Assembly (NCBI RefSeq): GCF_022808985.1
Contig: NZ_JAKZFT010000009.1
Span: 1-64,000, forward strand
Length of the DNA stretch: 64,000 nucleotides
Direction of reading: 5' to 3'
Source: Geotalea sp. SG265
GTDB taxonomy: Bacteria > Desulfobacterota > Desulfuromonadia > Geobacterales > Geobacteraceae
In this document: piece by piece, positions 7,559 through 16,361 of the stretch
How positions within the stretch are numbered: the stretch's first letter is position 1
How the letters are laid out: the number at the start of each line of letters is the position of its first letter
Made by a program: the position numbers and the translations under genes
The notes under the pieces: model-generated
What the model saw: the letters and a program-made list of their open reading frames with translations, nothing else
Databases searched by the model: none
What the model was told of the DNA's origin: nothing

Positions 7559-9505
7559 TCAGCTGAAGATTTTGCGGAACAGTCCCTTCTTGTCTGATTC
7601 CCGCTTTTCCGCAATCATGTTCAAGCCCTTGCGTGCATTGCTTTCCCTGGGGTTGATCTTCAGCGCCTTCTGGAATTCCCCCTCGGCGAGTCCTTCACGT
7701 CCTTCGTCCATGAGCATCCAGCCTCTTAGCGCATAAGCAACCGCGTTCTTCTCGATCTGCAGGGACTTAGCGAGGAGCATCTTCGCCTTTTCCAGCGCCG
7801 CCTTAGAGCTGTGGTTTGCAGGATTGCGGTAAATGGCCAGGGCCAGGAGGGCACAGTGACCGGCATTGTCCGGTTCCAGGGTGTAGGCGTCCTGGAGGGC
7901 CTTCTCTGCATTATCGAATTCGCCCATTTCGAGGAAGACGCTTCCTGACTGGAACTGGATCCGTGCCTGGAGCTTATCGTCCTGTTTCCCGTCGATGCCC
8001 ATGGTCGTATCCGCATTAAGCATCTCATCATAGCGTTCTTTTGCCACGACGCTGGAAAGGGTGTTGTAGGCGTTGGCATAGTGGGAGAGAATATCCTGGG
8101 CCATGTTCATGGTCGTGCCGGAAAGCTCCATGAAGCGTTCAGGCGAATACTGGCGGGTCTTGCCGAAGTAAGCTTCCTTCAGAGCGTTGAAGCTGAAGTT
8201 ATTCTGGCTGAGGCCGAAGATTTCATAGTAGTTTTTGTTCTGGATGCTTGCGAATTCCCGCTGTACAGTCTGCTCAAAGGTGATGTCGTCCGATGATAGC
8301 GGCGCCGCCATACCGTCGGTGCCTACCACCAGTTCCAGGGTTTCCGATACTTCTTCCACCAGGTCGTCGAAACCTACTGCCGGCTCGTCGCTGGTTTTTA
8401 TCTCTTCAATGGGACGATTGAAGAGGTTTTTCTGCACGAAGCCGGGTGTTTCGTCGGGCGTGGGGCGGTCGCCAAAGGCCACCATCCCAAGAGAGAGGAG
8501 AAAATTATAAAAAGCGGCCGCTTCCCGGGGGCTCTCCGTTGCTGTAATCGTCTCTTTCAGGGGCCGTTGCGGATTGAGGGCTTGGAGGAAGTCGATCTCT
8601 TCACGACGCAGGATGAGCAGGTTGGCGAGCCGGTAAAAGGTTTTTGTCCTTGCCGGGTATTTCCCGCCATACGTGCCGATGAATTGTTCTCCCTGGAAGG
8701 GAATAGCCTTCTCTCTGGTTGCCTGGTAGACCAACCTGGGCACCGACAGGGGAATCAGGGGGAATTCCAGCTGGGGAAACGGCTCCTCCTTGAAGCTGAA
8801 TCCGGCGGCTTCGCGCAGGGAAGCAGTTATCGCCGAGGAAAGAAAAAGGCGCGACTGTTCCACCAGATCGTCATAGGTGAGAAGGCCGGTGTGGGTGAAG
8901 AAAAGCCTTCCTTCCCCGGAATCCACGAAAAGCTTCAGATCTTCATCAGCTATCTTTTTTGTGGAAGAGAGAAAAGAGGGAAAACTGCGCTCTCCCCGGG
9001 ATATGAAGGTGACCGGCTCTCCCTGGAGAAAAACGACGCGGACCCCCTGGGGGAGAATGAGGGTGCCGCTTTTGCCGCTTTCATGGATGCTGCGAATCAT
9101 GCCGAACAGATCCCGGGGCTCTTCAGCCCTCTGCATATCTGCCAGCGATGACTGTACCGCATCAAGAAACGCCTGCCTGGAAAAAGGTTTTTCCAGGTAA
9201 TGGCGCACTCCCAGTTTCTGTGCCCCCAACGCATATTTTTCCCCCCGGTATACCCCGGTCATTATCACGACCGGCAACGTCGCCCATTCGGGCGATTTCC
9301 GCAATCTCTGCAGCAATTCCACGCCGCTCAGTTCCGGCAGTTTCAGGTCCAGGAGAAGAAGGTCCACCTTGCTAGACGAAAGGACCCGCAGTGCCTCGGT
9401 ACCGGTTCCGGCAATTAGAGCCTCCAGCCCTTGGGCGGCGAGAAAGGTCTGCAGCATCTGCGCCAGGGCGGCATTATCTTCTGCCAGTAATACTCGGGTG
9501 GTCAT
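7559..9505 (-). CDS. Response regulator with DUF4388, DnaJ-like and TPR regions
   Basis: This 648-residue multidomain regulator has no DNA-binding output. Residues 1-120 form a receiver domain (acidic pocket AED, phosphoacceptor D53 in LLLDLKLP, lysine in EKPF). A DUF4388/PatA-N-like region follows at about 135-230 (MIRSIHESGKSGTLILPQG). Around residues 415-500 a DnaJ-like helical region reads NYYEIFGL, ALKEAYFGKTRQYSPERF and KERYDEML, but the HPD motif is replaced by SPE. The C-terminus has about three TPR-like helices (FDNAEKALQDAYTLEPDN; AEGEFQKALKINPRESNARK). It overlaps the start region of mltG downstream by 32 bases. The role is probably protein-protein signalling; no cognate kinase is adjacent. 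Confidence 0.85.
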   Translation of the reverse strand: MTTRVLLAEDNAALAQMLQTFLAAQGLEALIAGTGTEALRVLSSSKVDLLLLDLKLPELSGVELLQRLRKSPEWATLPVVIMTGVYRGEKYALGAQKLGVRHYLEKPFSRQAFLDAVQSSLADMQRAEEPRDLFGMIRSIHESGKSGTLILPQGVRVVFLQGEPVTFISRGERSFPSFLSSTKKIADEDLKLFVDSGEGRLFFTHTGLLTYDDLVEQSRLFLSSAITASLREAAGFSFKEEPFPQLEFPLIPLSVPRLVYQATREKAIPFQGEQFIGTYGGKYPARTKTFYRLANLLILRREEIDFLQALNPQRPLKETITATESPREAAAFYNFLLSLGMVAFGDRPTPDETPGFVQKNLFNRPIEEIKTSDEPAVGFDDLVEEVSETLELVVGTDGMAAPLSSDDITFEQTVQREFASIQNKNYYEIFGLSQNNFSFNALKEAYFGKTRQYSPERFMELSGTTMNMAQDILSHYANAYNTLSSVVAKERYDEMLNADTTMGIDGKQDDKLQARIQFQSGSVFLEMGEFDNAEKALQDAYTLEPDNAGHCALLALAIYRNPANHSSKAALEKAKMLLAKSLQIEKNAVAYALRGWMLMDEGREGLAEGEFQKALKINPRESNARKGLNMIAEKRESDKKGLFRKIFS

Positions 9506-10562
9506 TGGCGTACTCCGCCGTTTTTCCGGTTGTTGGGGGAGCTGGTTTGGATGAGGATTTCAGGTATCGGACCACCGCCTGGTTGTGCTCTGCAAGGGTG
9601 GTTGAAAAATAGTGATTGCCGTCTTTTTTCGCCACGAAATACAGGTAATCGGCCGGTGCAGGATTGAGGACCGCCTCTATGGCGGCGCTGCTGGGGTTGC
9701 CGATGGGCCCTGGCGGCAATCCCTTGATCAGGTAAGTGTTGTATGACGACTTGCGCATGATGTCCTGTTTAGAAATGTTGCCTGCAAAGGCCCGGATACC
9801 ATAAACGGCGGTGGGATCACTTTGCAGCCGCATCCCCTTTTTCAGGCGATTGTGAAAGACGGCGGCAATCAGGGGACGTTCCGACGGATCTATGGCCTCC
9901 TTTTCAATCATCGATGCCATGGTCAGAACTTTCATCTGATTCAAGGGATAGCGCTTCGCCCGATTGGCAAATCTGGCGGCATATATTTCCTGAAACTGCA
10001 CCACCATCTGTTCGATCAGGTCCCTTTCGGTCATGCCGGGTAGAATGTTGTAGGCGCCTGGATAGAGGTAACCCTCTACGCTGGTTCCGGGAACATCCAG
10101 GTCCCGAAGCATTTCCTTGTCGCGGCACTGCTTGAGAAACGATTCCCTTTTGAAGAACCCTCTCGCTTGTAGCATTTCGGCAATCTGGTAGGTGGAATAG
10201 CCCTCGGGTACTGCGAAGAGGCAGCGGTAGACATCTCCTGTAGCCAGCTTGCGCAGAATCTGCGACGGCGACATGCCGTCGTTTAACTGGTAGGTGCCTG
10301 CCTTCAAGCGGGCGTCTAGACCGCGGAGCCGTGAATAGACGGTGAAGAGCCGCTGACTGGAAATAAGTTTCTTCCTCTGAAGTTCCGCAGCTATTTTGCC
10401 GGGGGTCATTCCCTGAGAGATGGTGACCATCTCCACAGCTCTGCCGCTGCCTGCAGGATTGGCGGCAAAGATGCCGATCCGCAGTACCGGCAGCAACAGT
10501 AGCAGCAGGAGGATGACCCGGATGCGGTATTTTTTCTTCTTTTTTAAAAAGTTAAAATTCAT
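9474..10562 (-). CDS. mltG: Endolytic murein transglycosylase MltG (YceG family)
   Basis: MltG cleaves nascent peptidoglycan strands at the inner membrane and sets glycan length. The 362-residue protein starts with a basic stretch (FLKKKKKYRIR), then one membrane anchor (VILLLLLLLPVLRIGIF), a LysM-like region and the catalytic domain. E219 in SMIEKEAIDPSERPLIAAV is the expected catalytic glutamate, followed by the family signature FHNRLKKGMRLQSDPTAVYG. The start at 10562 was chosen because it puts the anchor at the N-terminus; an upstream ATG at 10616 has no ribosome binding site. It overlaps the response regulator gene, so the two may be co-transcribed. Confidence 0.92.
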   Translation of the reverse strand: MNFNFLKKKKKYRIRVILLLLLLLPVLRIGIFAANPAGSGRAVEMVTISQGMTPGKIAAELQRKKLISSQRLFTVYSRLRGLDARLKAGTYQLNDGMSPSQILRKLATGDVYRCLFAVPEGYSTYQIAEMLQARGFFKRESFLKQCRDKEMLRDLDVPGTSVEGYLYPGAYNILPGMTERDLIEQMVVQFQEIYAARFANRAKRYPLNQMKVLTMASMIEKEAIDPSERPLIAAVFHNRLKKGMRLQSDPTAVYGIRAFAGNISKQDIMRKSSYNTYLIKGLPPGPIGNPSSAAIEAVLNPAPADYLYFVAKKDGNHYFSTTLAEHNQAVVRYLKSSSKPAPPTTGKTAEYANDHPSITGRR

Positions 10563-10616
10563 ATCCCTGGATGGATAGCCTTGATTAAAGCCCACAAAGG
10601 GCCAATATTCGACCAT

Positions 10617-10912
10617 TTTTAGGTGATATTACAGTTTATGTCAAGGCCAAATGCCCCTGTTTTACCCTTATCCCCTATGGTACAGCTGGCTCGTACATCG
10701 GGTATGCAAGCGGCTGCTTGGTTGACTTTGGATGGTTAGATGGTGTAACCTGCACTACTGATTCATTGGCCCGGAGCAGCTATTTCGCTGTTTTATTTAT
10801 CGGTTTTGTTAATATTTTTCACGACAATCTTGCAGAAGTTTCTTTGAGCGATAATTTTTGAAGCGAATACGAACGGTCTGGCGGATCTTTGAAAAGGTGT
10901 GAAGCAACAACC
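10617..10912 (+). other. Spacer upstream of the lipid/polyketide operon
   Basis: About 300 bases without a supported gene, between divergent mltG and the biosynthetic operon. A possible -35 TTGACT occurs at 10732-10737 without a good -10, and CAAGC/GCTTG form a small stem around 10707-10720. I see no GEMM (cyclic di-GMP) riboswitch core and no sigma-54 site. The promoter of the operon probably lies here but cannot be fixed by eye. Confidence 0.5.
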
Positions 10913-11734
10913 GTGCACAACGTATTGACCATCGATGTGGAGGACTGGTATCACGTCTGCAATCACGACGGGAAGCCGGTCGTACCACAAGGGCCTAAGC
11001 AGGTACGGCCGAACGTGGAGAGGATACTGACGCTCCTGGCGGAATACGACGTGAAGGCCACCTTTTTCATGCTCGGCTCCGTCGCCGAGGAAGAACCGGC
11101 TTTGACCGGCGACATAGTCAACGCCGGCCACGAGATTGCCTCCCATGGCTACTCCCATACACTGGTGCCTTTGCTGGGGCCGGACAAGTTCAGGGACGAA
11201 CTCAGACGGACGGCGGAAATCATAGGCCATCAGACTGGCTGCAGGCCGATGGGCTTCCGAGCTCCCCAGTGGTCCGTTAATGGTAATACGCCATGGGCGC
11301 TTGACATCCTCCATGAGGAGGGCTACCGGTACGACTCCAGCTGCAATCCCCTTCCCTTCGTGGGGGATCCCAGGGGTGCGCGCAATCCATATTCCATTGC
11401 AACCAGCGGCGGTGCCATTATCGAGGTGCCTCCCATGGTGACGCCGTCACTCTTCGGCAACCTCCCCACCGGCGGAGGCTGGGGGTTTAGATTCTTTCCC
11501 CTGGGGGTGATCGTCCGTACCGCCAGAACCTTGAACCAGGCGGGCAAACCGGCGGTTTTCTATCTGCACCCCAGGGAAATGGACCCATCAGGGCCTCGCT
11601 TGGACCTTCCGGCGTTGCAAGCCTTTGCCGCATATGGAACCAGGACCGATGCGGAGGGGCGGCTCAGGCATCTTCTGCAGACATTCAGGTTCTGCACCAT
11701 GAAACAGTTGGTGGAAACGTGGGAAGTTGCATAA
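10913..11734 (+). CDS. Polysaccharide deacetylase family protein (NodB/CE4, XrtA-locus type)
   Basis: This protein of about 273 residues has the CE4 fold. The N-terminal LTIDVEDWYH matches the metal-binding Asp-Asp motif of the subgroup found near exopolysaccharide and exosortase loci. It continues with KATFFMLGSVAEE, the HEIASHGYSH metal-binding motif, and FRAPQWSVN. Family members remove acetyl groups from N-acetylated sugars. The GTG start at 10913 (HNVLTIDVED) matches where relatives begin; an upstream TTG at 10889 is possible. It is the first gene of the operon and overlaps the glycosyltransferase gene by 16 bases. In this setting it may trim a sugar headgroup attached to the cluster's product, but that is inference. 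Confidence 0.85.
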   Translation: MHNVLTIDVEDWYHVCNHDGKPVVPQGPKQVRPNVERILTLLAEYDVKATFFMLGSVAEEEPALTGDIVNAGHEIASHGYSHTLVPLLGPDKFRDELRRTAEIIGHQTGCRPMGFRAPQWSVNGNTPWALDILHEEGYRYDSSCNPLPFVGDPRGARNPYSIATSGGAIIEVPPMVTPSLFGNLPTGGGWGFRFFPLGVIVRTARTLNQAGKPAVFYLHPREMDPSGPRLDLPALQAFAAYGTRTDAEGRLRHLLQTFRFCTMKQLVETWEVA

Positions 11735-12387
11735 TCATTCCGGCCTACAATGCCGAAAAAACAATCGCTGCCGTGGTTAAGGAAGTACTGGCTTTGGGGC
11801 TGCCGCTTCTGGTGGTGGATGACGGCTCCACGGACGGGACCGCCAAGTGTGTAGGCGGACTGCCGCTCAACGTCATCAACCATCGCCGCAATCTGGGCAA
11901 AGGGACCGCCCTGAGAACAGGCTTTCAATGGGCGCTCATGCACGGCTTCGAAGGGGTCGTGACCATCGATGCCGACGGTCAACATGATGTCGCCGCCATT
12001 AGCCGCCTCATCGATCATGCCAAGGGAAACCATCTCGATATCCTCATCGCATCCCGCTTCTCCCAGTTTGGCCAGATGGCAGGGCTGCGCAGCTTCTGGA
12101 ACCGCTTCGGTGTCTGGTGCATGCGGAAGCGGACCGGTTTCGAAATCAGCGACAGCCAGTCCGGGTTTCGCTACTACTCCGGTCGCCTGCTGCGCAGTAT
12201 CGAGCTTATTGCCGAAGGGTACGATCTGGAAATGGAGATACTGATGAAGGCTTGGCGCGGCGGTTTTACCATCGGCTCCCTACCGGTAGCGGCGCGGGTG
12301 GCGGATGGCCGTGCCACAAGTCATTACCGGCCGGTGCGGGATACCTGGAATATCTGCATGACCTTTTTGCGTTACATGCGCGCCTGA
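11719..12387 (+). CDS. Family 2 glycosyltransferase (dolichyl-phosphate sugar synthase-like)
   Basis: This 222-residue GT-A enzyme begins CIIIPAYNAEKTI. It has the nucleotide-binding VVDDGSTDGT, the acceptor-side GKGTALRTGF, the metal site TIDADGQHD and an SDSQSGFRYY segment typical of polyprenyl-phosphate sugar transferases. There is no C-terminal membrane domain, so it is a short cytosolic form. The GTG start at 11719 overlaps the deacetylase gene. It likely transfers a sugar from a nucleotide donor to a lipid acceptor. Pairing with the deacetylase suggests the operon's product or carrier is glycosylated. Confidence 0.85.
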   Translation: MGSCIIIPAYNAEKTIAAVVKEVLALGLPLLVVDDGSTDGTAKCVGGLPLNVINHRRNLGKGTALRTGFQWALMHGFEGVVTIDADGQHDVAAISRLIDHAKGNHLDILIASRFSQFGQMAGLRSFWNRFGVWCMRKRTGFEISDSQSGFRYYSGRLLRSIELIAEGYDLEMEILMKAWRGGFTIGSLPVAARVADGRATSHYRPVRDTWNICMTFLRYMRA

Positions 12388-12438
12388 ATTGGGCGCTCCG
12401 CATTCGCGACCTCAAATAGCTCAACGAAGTGGGTGAAC

Positions 12439-13821
12439 ATGCTCCAGAGTCTGAAAAGCTACTCAACCGAAAAGATAGTTTCTTTGCTTCTCTCACTGGC
12501 GACCAATTCGTCCAACGAGAACCTTGCCAGGATGACCTACCTGATGGAACTGATCCCGAAAAAGGATTATTACCGGGATCGCATCAGATGGATGCGCCAG
12601 CTGCTTCGCGACAACCATCCGAGCATGGAGTTTCCCCGCCGCATCCTGCGCGACCTGCATCCCAACCAACGGGACAAATGGATCACCAACCTCGCAGTCA
12701 ACCATCTCCTTTCCGGGACCAACAAGCGAAAAGCCTGGGCCGACCGTGAGGGATATTATCCACCTTCGACGGTAGTCATCAGCCCGACCATGAAGTGCAA
12801 CCTTTCCTGCTACGGCTGCTATGCCGGCGATTACCAAAAGTCCCTGGAGCTTTCCCTGGATGAGATCGATTCGGTGCTCACCCAGATGAAGGAGATGGGG
12901 GTCTATTTCGCCGTCATTTCCGGGGGGGAACCCTTTTTCAAGGCCGATATCTTCGAGATCTTCAAGAAGCATTCGGATATGGCCTTCCTTGTCTTCACCC
13001 ACGGCGGTCTGATCGATGAGGCCATGGTGGAGCGACTTATCGAAGTGGGCAACGTCATGCCTGCCTTCTCCCTTGAAGGATACGAGAAAGAAACCGACGA
13101 ACGCCGCGGCAAGGGCCATTTCAAAAAGGTCATGCACGCCATGGACCTTCTGAAGGGTGCCGGGCTCTCATTTTGCGGCTCATTTACCCAGACGAGCAGA
13201 AATACCGACATCATCACTAGCGGCGAGTACATGGACATGCTGGTGGAGAAGGGATGTTTCGCCCTCTGGCTTTTCTCCTATGTTCCTGTGGGGCGCAATC
13301 CGGATGTGGCCCTTATGCCTGCTCCGGAACAGCGTGACCTGATGCGCCGCCGCACAGCCGAATTCCGTGCGGCGAAGCCGATGCTGATCATCGATTTCTG
13401 GAACGACGGGCCTATCATCAGCGGCTGTATTGCCGGCGGACGCAAATATTTCCATGTCAATGCCAATGGTGACATCGAACCCTGCGTCTTCTGCCATTTC
13501 GCCGTGGACAACATCCGCCGCACTTCCCTGAGAGAGGCCCTGAAGTCGCCACTTTTCCGCAAGATCAGGGAGAAGCAGGGTTCCCACGAAAACCTGCTGC
13601 GACCCTGCATGCTCATCGACCACCCCGAGGTGGGACGGGAGATGTTCGCCATGGAGGGGACATATTCCACCCATGAGGGGGCTGCGGAAATCTTTACCGA
13701 TCTTGCAGCCCAGATGGACAGCTATTCCCACGCCTATGGGCGGATTGCCGATCCGGCATGGAAAGCGGAATTTGCCGCTGAAACTGGTGAAACAAAGCGG
13801 GCAGGGTCTATAAAGGGATGA
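12439..13821 (+). CDS. Radical SAM protein with SPASM-like C-terminus
   Basis: This 460-residue protein has the radical SAM cluster motif KCNLSCYGCYAG (C120, C124, C127), the glycine-rich VISGGEPFF that contacts SAM, and later strands typical of the partial TIM barrel. The C-terminus carries cysteines in SGCIAGGRKYFHVNANGD and EPCVFCHF, like an auxiliary-cluster SPASM/twitch domain. About 110 helical residues precede the core. The ATG at 12439 is chosen; GTG at 12433 is in frame. It overlaps the next gene by 4 bases. Such enzymes abstract hydrogen from unactivated carbons; the substrate here is unknown. It has no cobalamin domain, unlike the other radical SAM proteins in the cluster. Confidence 0.88.
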   Translation: MLQSLKSYSTEKIVSLLLSLATNSSNENLARMTYLMELIPKKDYYRDRIRWMRQLLRDNHPSMEFPRRILRDLHPNQRDKWITNLAVNHLLSGTNKRKAWADREGYYPPSTVVISPTMKCNLSCYGCYAGDYQKSLELSLDEIDSVLTQMKEMGVYFAVISGGEPFFKADIFEIFKKHSDMAFLVFTHGGLIDEAMVERLIEVGNVMPAFSLEGYEKETDERRGKGHFKKVMHAMDLLKGAGLSFCGSFTQTSRNTDIITSGEYMDMLVEKGCFALWLFSYVPVGRNPDVALMPAPEQRDLMRRRTAEFRAAKPMLIIDFWNDGPIISGCIAGGRKYFHVNANGDIEPCVFCHFAVDNIRRTSLREALKSPLFRKIREKQGSHENLLRPCMLIDHPEVGREMFAMEGTYSTHEGAAEIFTDLAAQMDSYSHAYGRIADPAWKAEFAAETGETKRAGSIKG

Positions 13822-15173
13822 AAATCCTCCTGGTGAACCCTCCATCCACCGGCGTCTTTACCACCTTCGGTGTCAGTCTGCCGCCCATGGGGCTGCTCTA
13901 TATCGCCGCGAGCCTTGAACAGGCGGGCCATTCGGTACAGGTGGTCGATTTGCAGTGCGAGCCGGCAGGCCTGGATCCTTTTCTGATCAAGGCAGCAGAT
14001 CTGGTCGGGATAACTTCCGATACCACGCGCATCGAAAAGGCCATGGAAATAGCGCGCCAGGCAGCAGCCATCGGCCGTCCGGTCGTCATGGGAGGACCGC
14101 ATCCCCAGTTCATGGCGGCTGAGATCCTACGTACCGGCCATGTACAATGCATCGTCAAGGGAGAAGGAGACCTTTCCTTTCCGCTGCTGGCCCAGGCGCT
14201 GGAACGGCGCGATGAATTAGGTTCTGTGGCCGGCATCATCTTTCCCGACGGATATAAGGTGGTCGAGACGGCGGACGGCCCACTCCCGGACCCCGAGCAG
14301 CTTCCGTTGCCCGCTCGGCATCTCCTTGACCTGACACGATACAGTGCCTCCCTGAACGGCATTCCCCTGACCCCAATCGTCACCAGCCGTGGCTGTCCCG
14401 GTGCCTGTTCTTTCTGCTCGTCCTCTTCCTTCTTCGGCCGCCGCTGGCGCAGTCGCAGCCCAGAGTACGTCCTGGCTGAGCTGGACGAAGTTTACAACCG
14501 CTATGGTTTCCGCGCCGTTGCCTTTGTCGATGACAACTTCAGCCTCTCGCCCGAGCGTGTCATCGCCATTGCCGAGGGGATCGAGTCACGGGGCTACGAT
14601 CTGCAATGGTGGAACTTTTCCCGCGTGGACAACATTGTCGGCAACCCGCGGATGGTTGAAGCAATGGCCCGGGCGGGATCGAAAACGGTTTTTCTCGGCA
14701 TTGAAAGTGCCGACGCCGAAGCTTTGAAGACCTTGGGCAAGGAAAGCCAGGGGGACATGACCGCACAGGCGGTGAAGCTTCTCCAGGATAACGGCATCGA
14801 GGTTTTCGGCAGCTATATCCTCGGCCATCTTAACGAAACCGCCGCGGATGTGGAGCGGACCATCCGGATGGCGGTGGATCTCAACACCAATGTTGCCCAG
14901 TTTTCCGTCCTGACGCCATATCCTGGAACGCCTCTCTACCAGGAGCTCAAGGAGCGGATTTTTCTCAAGCGCTGGAAGTTTTATGATGCGCTCCACCTGG
15001 TATTCCGCCATCCCCGTATCAATCGCCACCGGCTCCAGTACCTGCTGATCAAGGCGTATCTGAAATTCTATCGGCGGTCAAAAAAGGCAAAGGACGATTT
15101 CAGGGATTACGGCAAGACCCAGAACTTCAGCATGCAGAGAATGATGACCTGCGTCTATGATTTATTTTTTTAA
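13818..15173 (+). CDS. Class B-type radical SAM protein with B12-binding-like N-terminus
   Basis: This 451-residue protein has a Rossmann-type cobalamin-binding-like domain (residues 1-150: ILLVNPPSTG, MGLLYIAASLEQAGH, VVMGGPHP, VKGEGD). A radical SAM core follows with SRGCPGACSFC (C193, C197, C200), then DDNFSL, LGIESADAEAL and TPYPGTPLY. The DxHxxG motif of base-off B12 binders is absent, as in many BchE/HpnP-like proteins. Family members perform methylations, cyclisations or cleavages on unactivated carbons. It overlaps the previous gene by 4 bases and has no signal peptide. The reaction cannot be assigned; action on the growing or finished lipid chain is inference. Confidence 0.85.
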   Translation: MKILLVNPPSTGVFTTFGVSLPPMGLLYIAASLEQAGHSVQVVDLQCEPAGLDPFLIKAADLVGITSDTTRIEKAMEIARQAAAIGRPVVMGGPHPQFMAAEILRTGHVQCIVKGEGDLSFPLLAQALERRDELGSVAGIIFPDGYKVVETADGPLPDPEQLPLPARHLLDLTRYSASLNGIPLTPIVTSRGCPGACSFCSSSSFFGRRWRSRSPEYVLAELDEVYNRYGFRAVAFVDDNFSLSPERVIAIAEGIESRGYDLQWWNFSRVDNIVGNPRMVEAMARAGSKTVFLGIESADAEALKTLGKESQGDMTAQAVKLLQDNGIEVFGSYILGHLNETAADVERTIRMAVDLNTNVAQFSVLTPYPGTPLYQELKERIFLKRWKFYDALHLVFRHPRINRHRLQYLLIKAYLKFYRRSKKAKDDFRDYGKTQNFSMQRMMTCVYDLFF

Positions 15174-15200
15174 TACCCCCAGGGGTGAAAAAGGCTTTCC

Positions 15201-16103
15201 TTGGCGCTTTACAGCAGTTTGAACCTGTTTTTCATACGGCTTTTCACCGTGCTTATACCCAGGTTTCTGCACCCTCCGTTCGCGATCTTCTGGGGGGGGC
15301 TTTTCTACCTGCTTCTGGCGGAGAAAAGACGGGGCATCCGATCCAATATCAGGACCATCACCGGCAGGAGGAACGTCGAGTGGCTGGTCATTGCCACCTA
15401 CTACAAGTTTGCCCGTAACTGGTGTGACGTGATGCTGATGATGCGCTGGCGTGGGGCGAAGCTCCAGTCACTGATCGGCAGGAGGTCGAGCGGCAAAGCT
15501 CTGGATGAAGCCCTTGCGGCTGGAAATGGCGCCATCCTCATTTCTCCCCATCTCGGCAACTGGGAACTGGGCGGGCTGGGACTGGCCGACATGGGATATA
15601 CTCTGAATGTCCTCACCTTCCGGGAACCTGACGAAAAGGTGAACGAGCTCAGGGAACAGGTTCGGGGCGAGCGGGGCATCCGCTTCATCTATGTGGACAG
15701 GGAGGATACATCCCCCTTGGCGATCATCGAGGCGGTGAATGCCCTGCGCCGCAACGAAATACTTGCTTTGCTGGGTGAACGGGATGGTTCATCCCACACC
15801 ATGAGTCTCGACTTCTTCGGCCGGCCTGCAGCAATTCCGCTTGGTGCGGGGTATCTGGCCGTGGCCAGCGGTGCTCCGGTCATTCCCGTTTTCGTCCCCC
15901 TGGAAGGGAGCCGCTATGCCACGATCATGGAGGAGCCCATATATTTTCATGGGGGGCACGCCGATCATGCCCGCTCTATAAAGGAAGGCACCGAACGCAT
16001 CCTTCGCATCTTTGAAAAATACATACGCAGATACCCGGACCAATGGTACAATTTCTTCGACTACTGGACCGGGGAAAACATCAACAAGGAAAAGGGTTTA
16101 TAG
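15201..16103 (+). CDS. LpxL/HtrB-type lysophospholipid acyltransferase
   Basis: This 300-residue protein resembles lipid A late acyltransferases. It has an N-terminal hydrophobic segment (LNLFFIRLFTVLIPRFL) and the HX4E catalytic motif in SPHLGNWELGG (H117, E122), followed by FREPDEKVNELREQVR and RDGSSHTMSLDFFGRPA. It ends with the usual QWYNFFDYW segment. Such enzymes transfer acyl groups from ACP to a lipid or sugar acceptor at the inner membrane. The TTG start at 15201 has AAGG 6 bases upstream. The ACP gene begins directly after its stop codon. It is the best candidate for unloading the finished chain from the cluster ACP, as the homologous step does in aryl polyene clusters. Confidence 0.88.
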   Translation: MALYSSLNLFFIRLFTVLIPRFLHPPFAIFWGGLFYLLLAEKRRGIRSNIRTITGRRNVEWLVIATYYKFARNWCDVMLMMRWRGAKLQSLIGRRSSGKALDEALAAGNGAILISPHLGNWELGGLGLADMGYTLNVLTFREPDEKVNELREQVRGERGIRFIYVDREDTSPLAIIEAVNALRRNEILALLGERDGSSHTMSLDFFGRPAAIPLGAGYLAVASGAPVIPVFVPLEGSRYATIMEEPIYFHGGHADHARSIKEGTERILRIFEKYIRRYPDQWYNFFDYWTGENINKEKGL

Positions 16104-16361
16104 ATGTCAGAACAATTGATCGACCAGGTAAAGCAACTTATTATCGACAGTCTCCGCATCGAGGGAATGGAAGTGGGAGATATCGAGACCGACGCACCGC
16201 TTTTCGGTGAGGGGCTGGGGCTCGACTCCATCGATGCCCTGCAGCTGGTGGTGGGGATGGAAAAGGAATTCGGCGTCGTCGTTCCCGATGCCGAGACCGG
16301 CAACAAGGTCTTCCGCTCCGTCAGGACCATGGCCGACTATATCGCGGAACATCGCAAATGA
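16104..16361 (+). CDS. Acyl carrier protein
   Basis: This 85-residue acidic carrier protein has S42 in GLGLDSIDALQL as the phosphopantetheine attachment site. It starts directly after the acyltransferase stop and overlaps the next radical SAM gene by 4 bases. The DSID form with ALQL is common in carriers of specialised lipid and aryl polyene-type clusters rather than in housekeeping AcpP (DSLD/DSLE). It is the only ACP seen in the operon and should carry the chain for the ketosynthase, reductase and dehydratase. No phosphopantetheinyl transferase is encoded here, so a housekeeping enzyme must activate it. Confidence 0.92.
   Translation: MSEQLIDQVKQLIIDSLRIEGMEVGDIETDAPLFGEGLGLDSIDALQLVVGMEKEFGVVVPDAETGNKVFRSVRTMADYIAEHRK

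Noticed and set aside
10617-10912. Sigma-54 promoter for the lipid operon
   Set aside because: No TGGCAC-N5-TTGC match with correct spacing was found.
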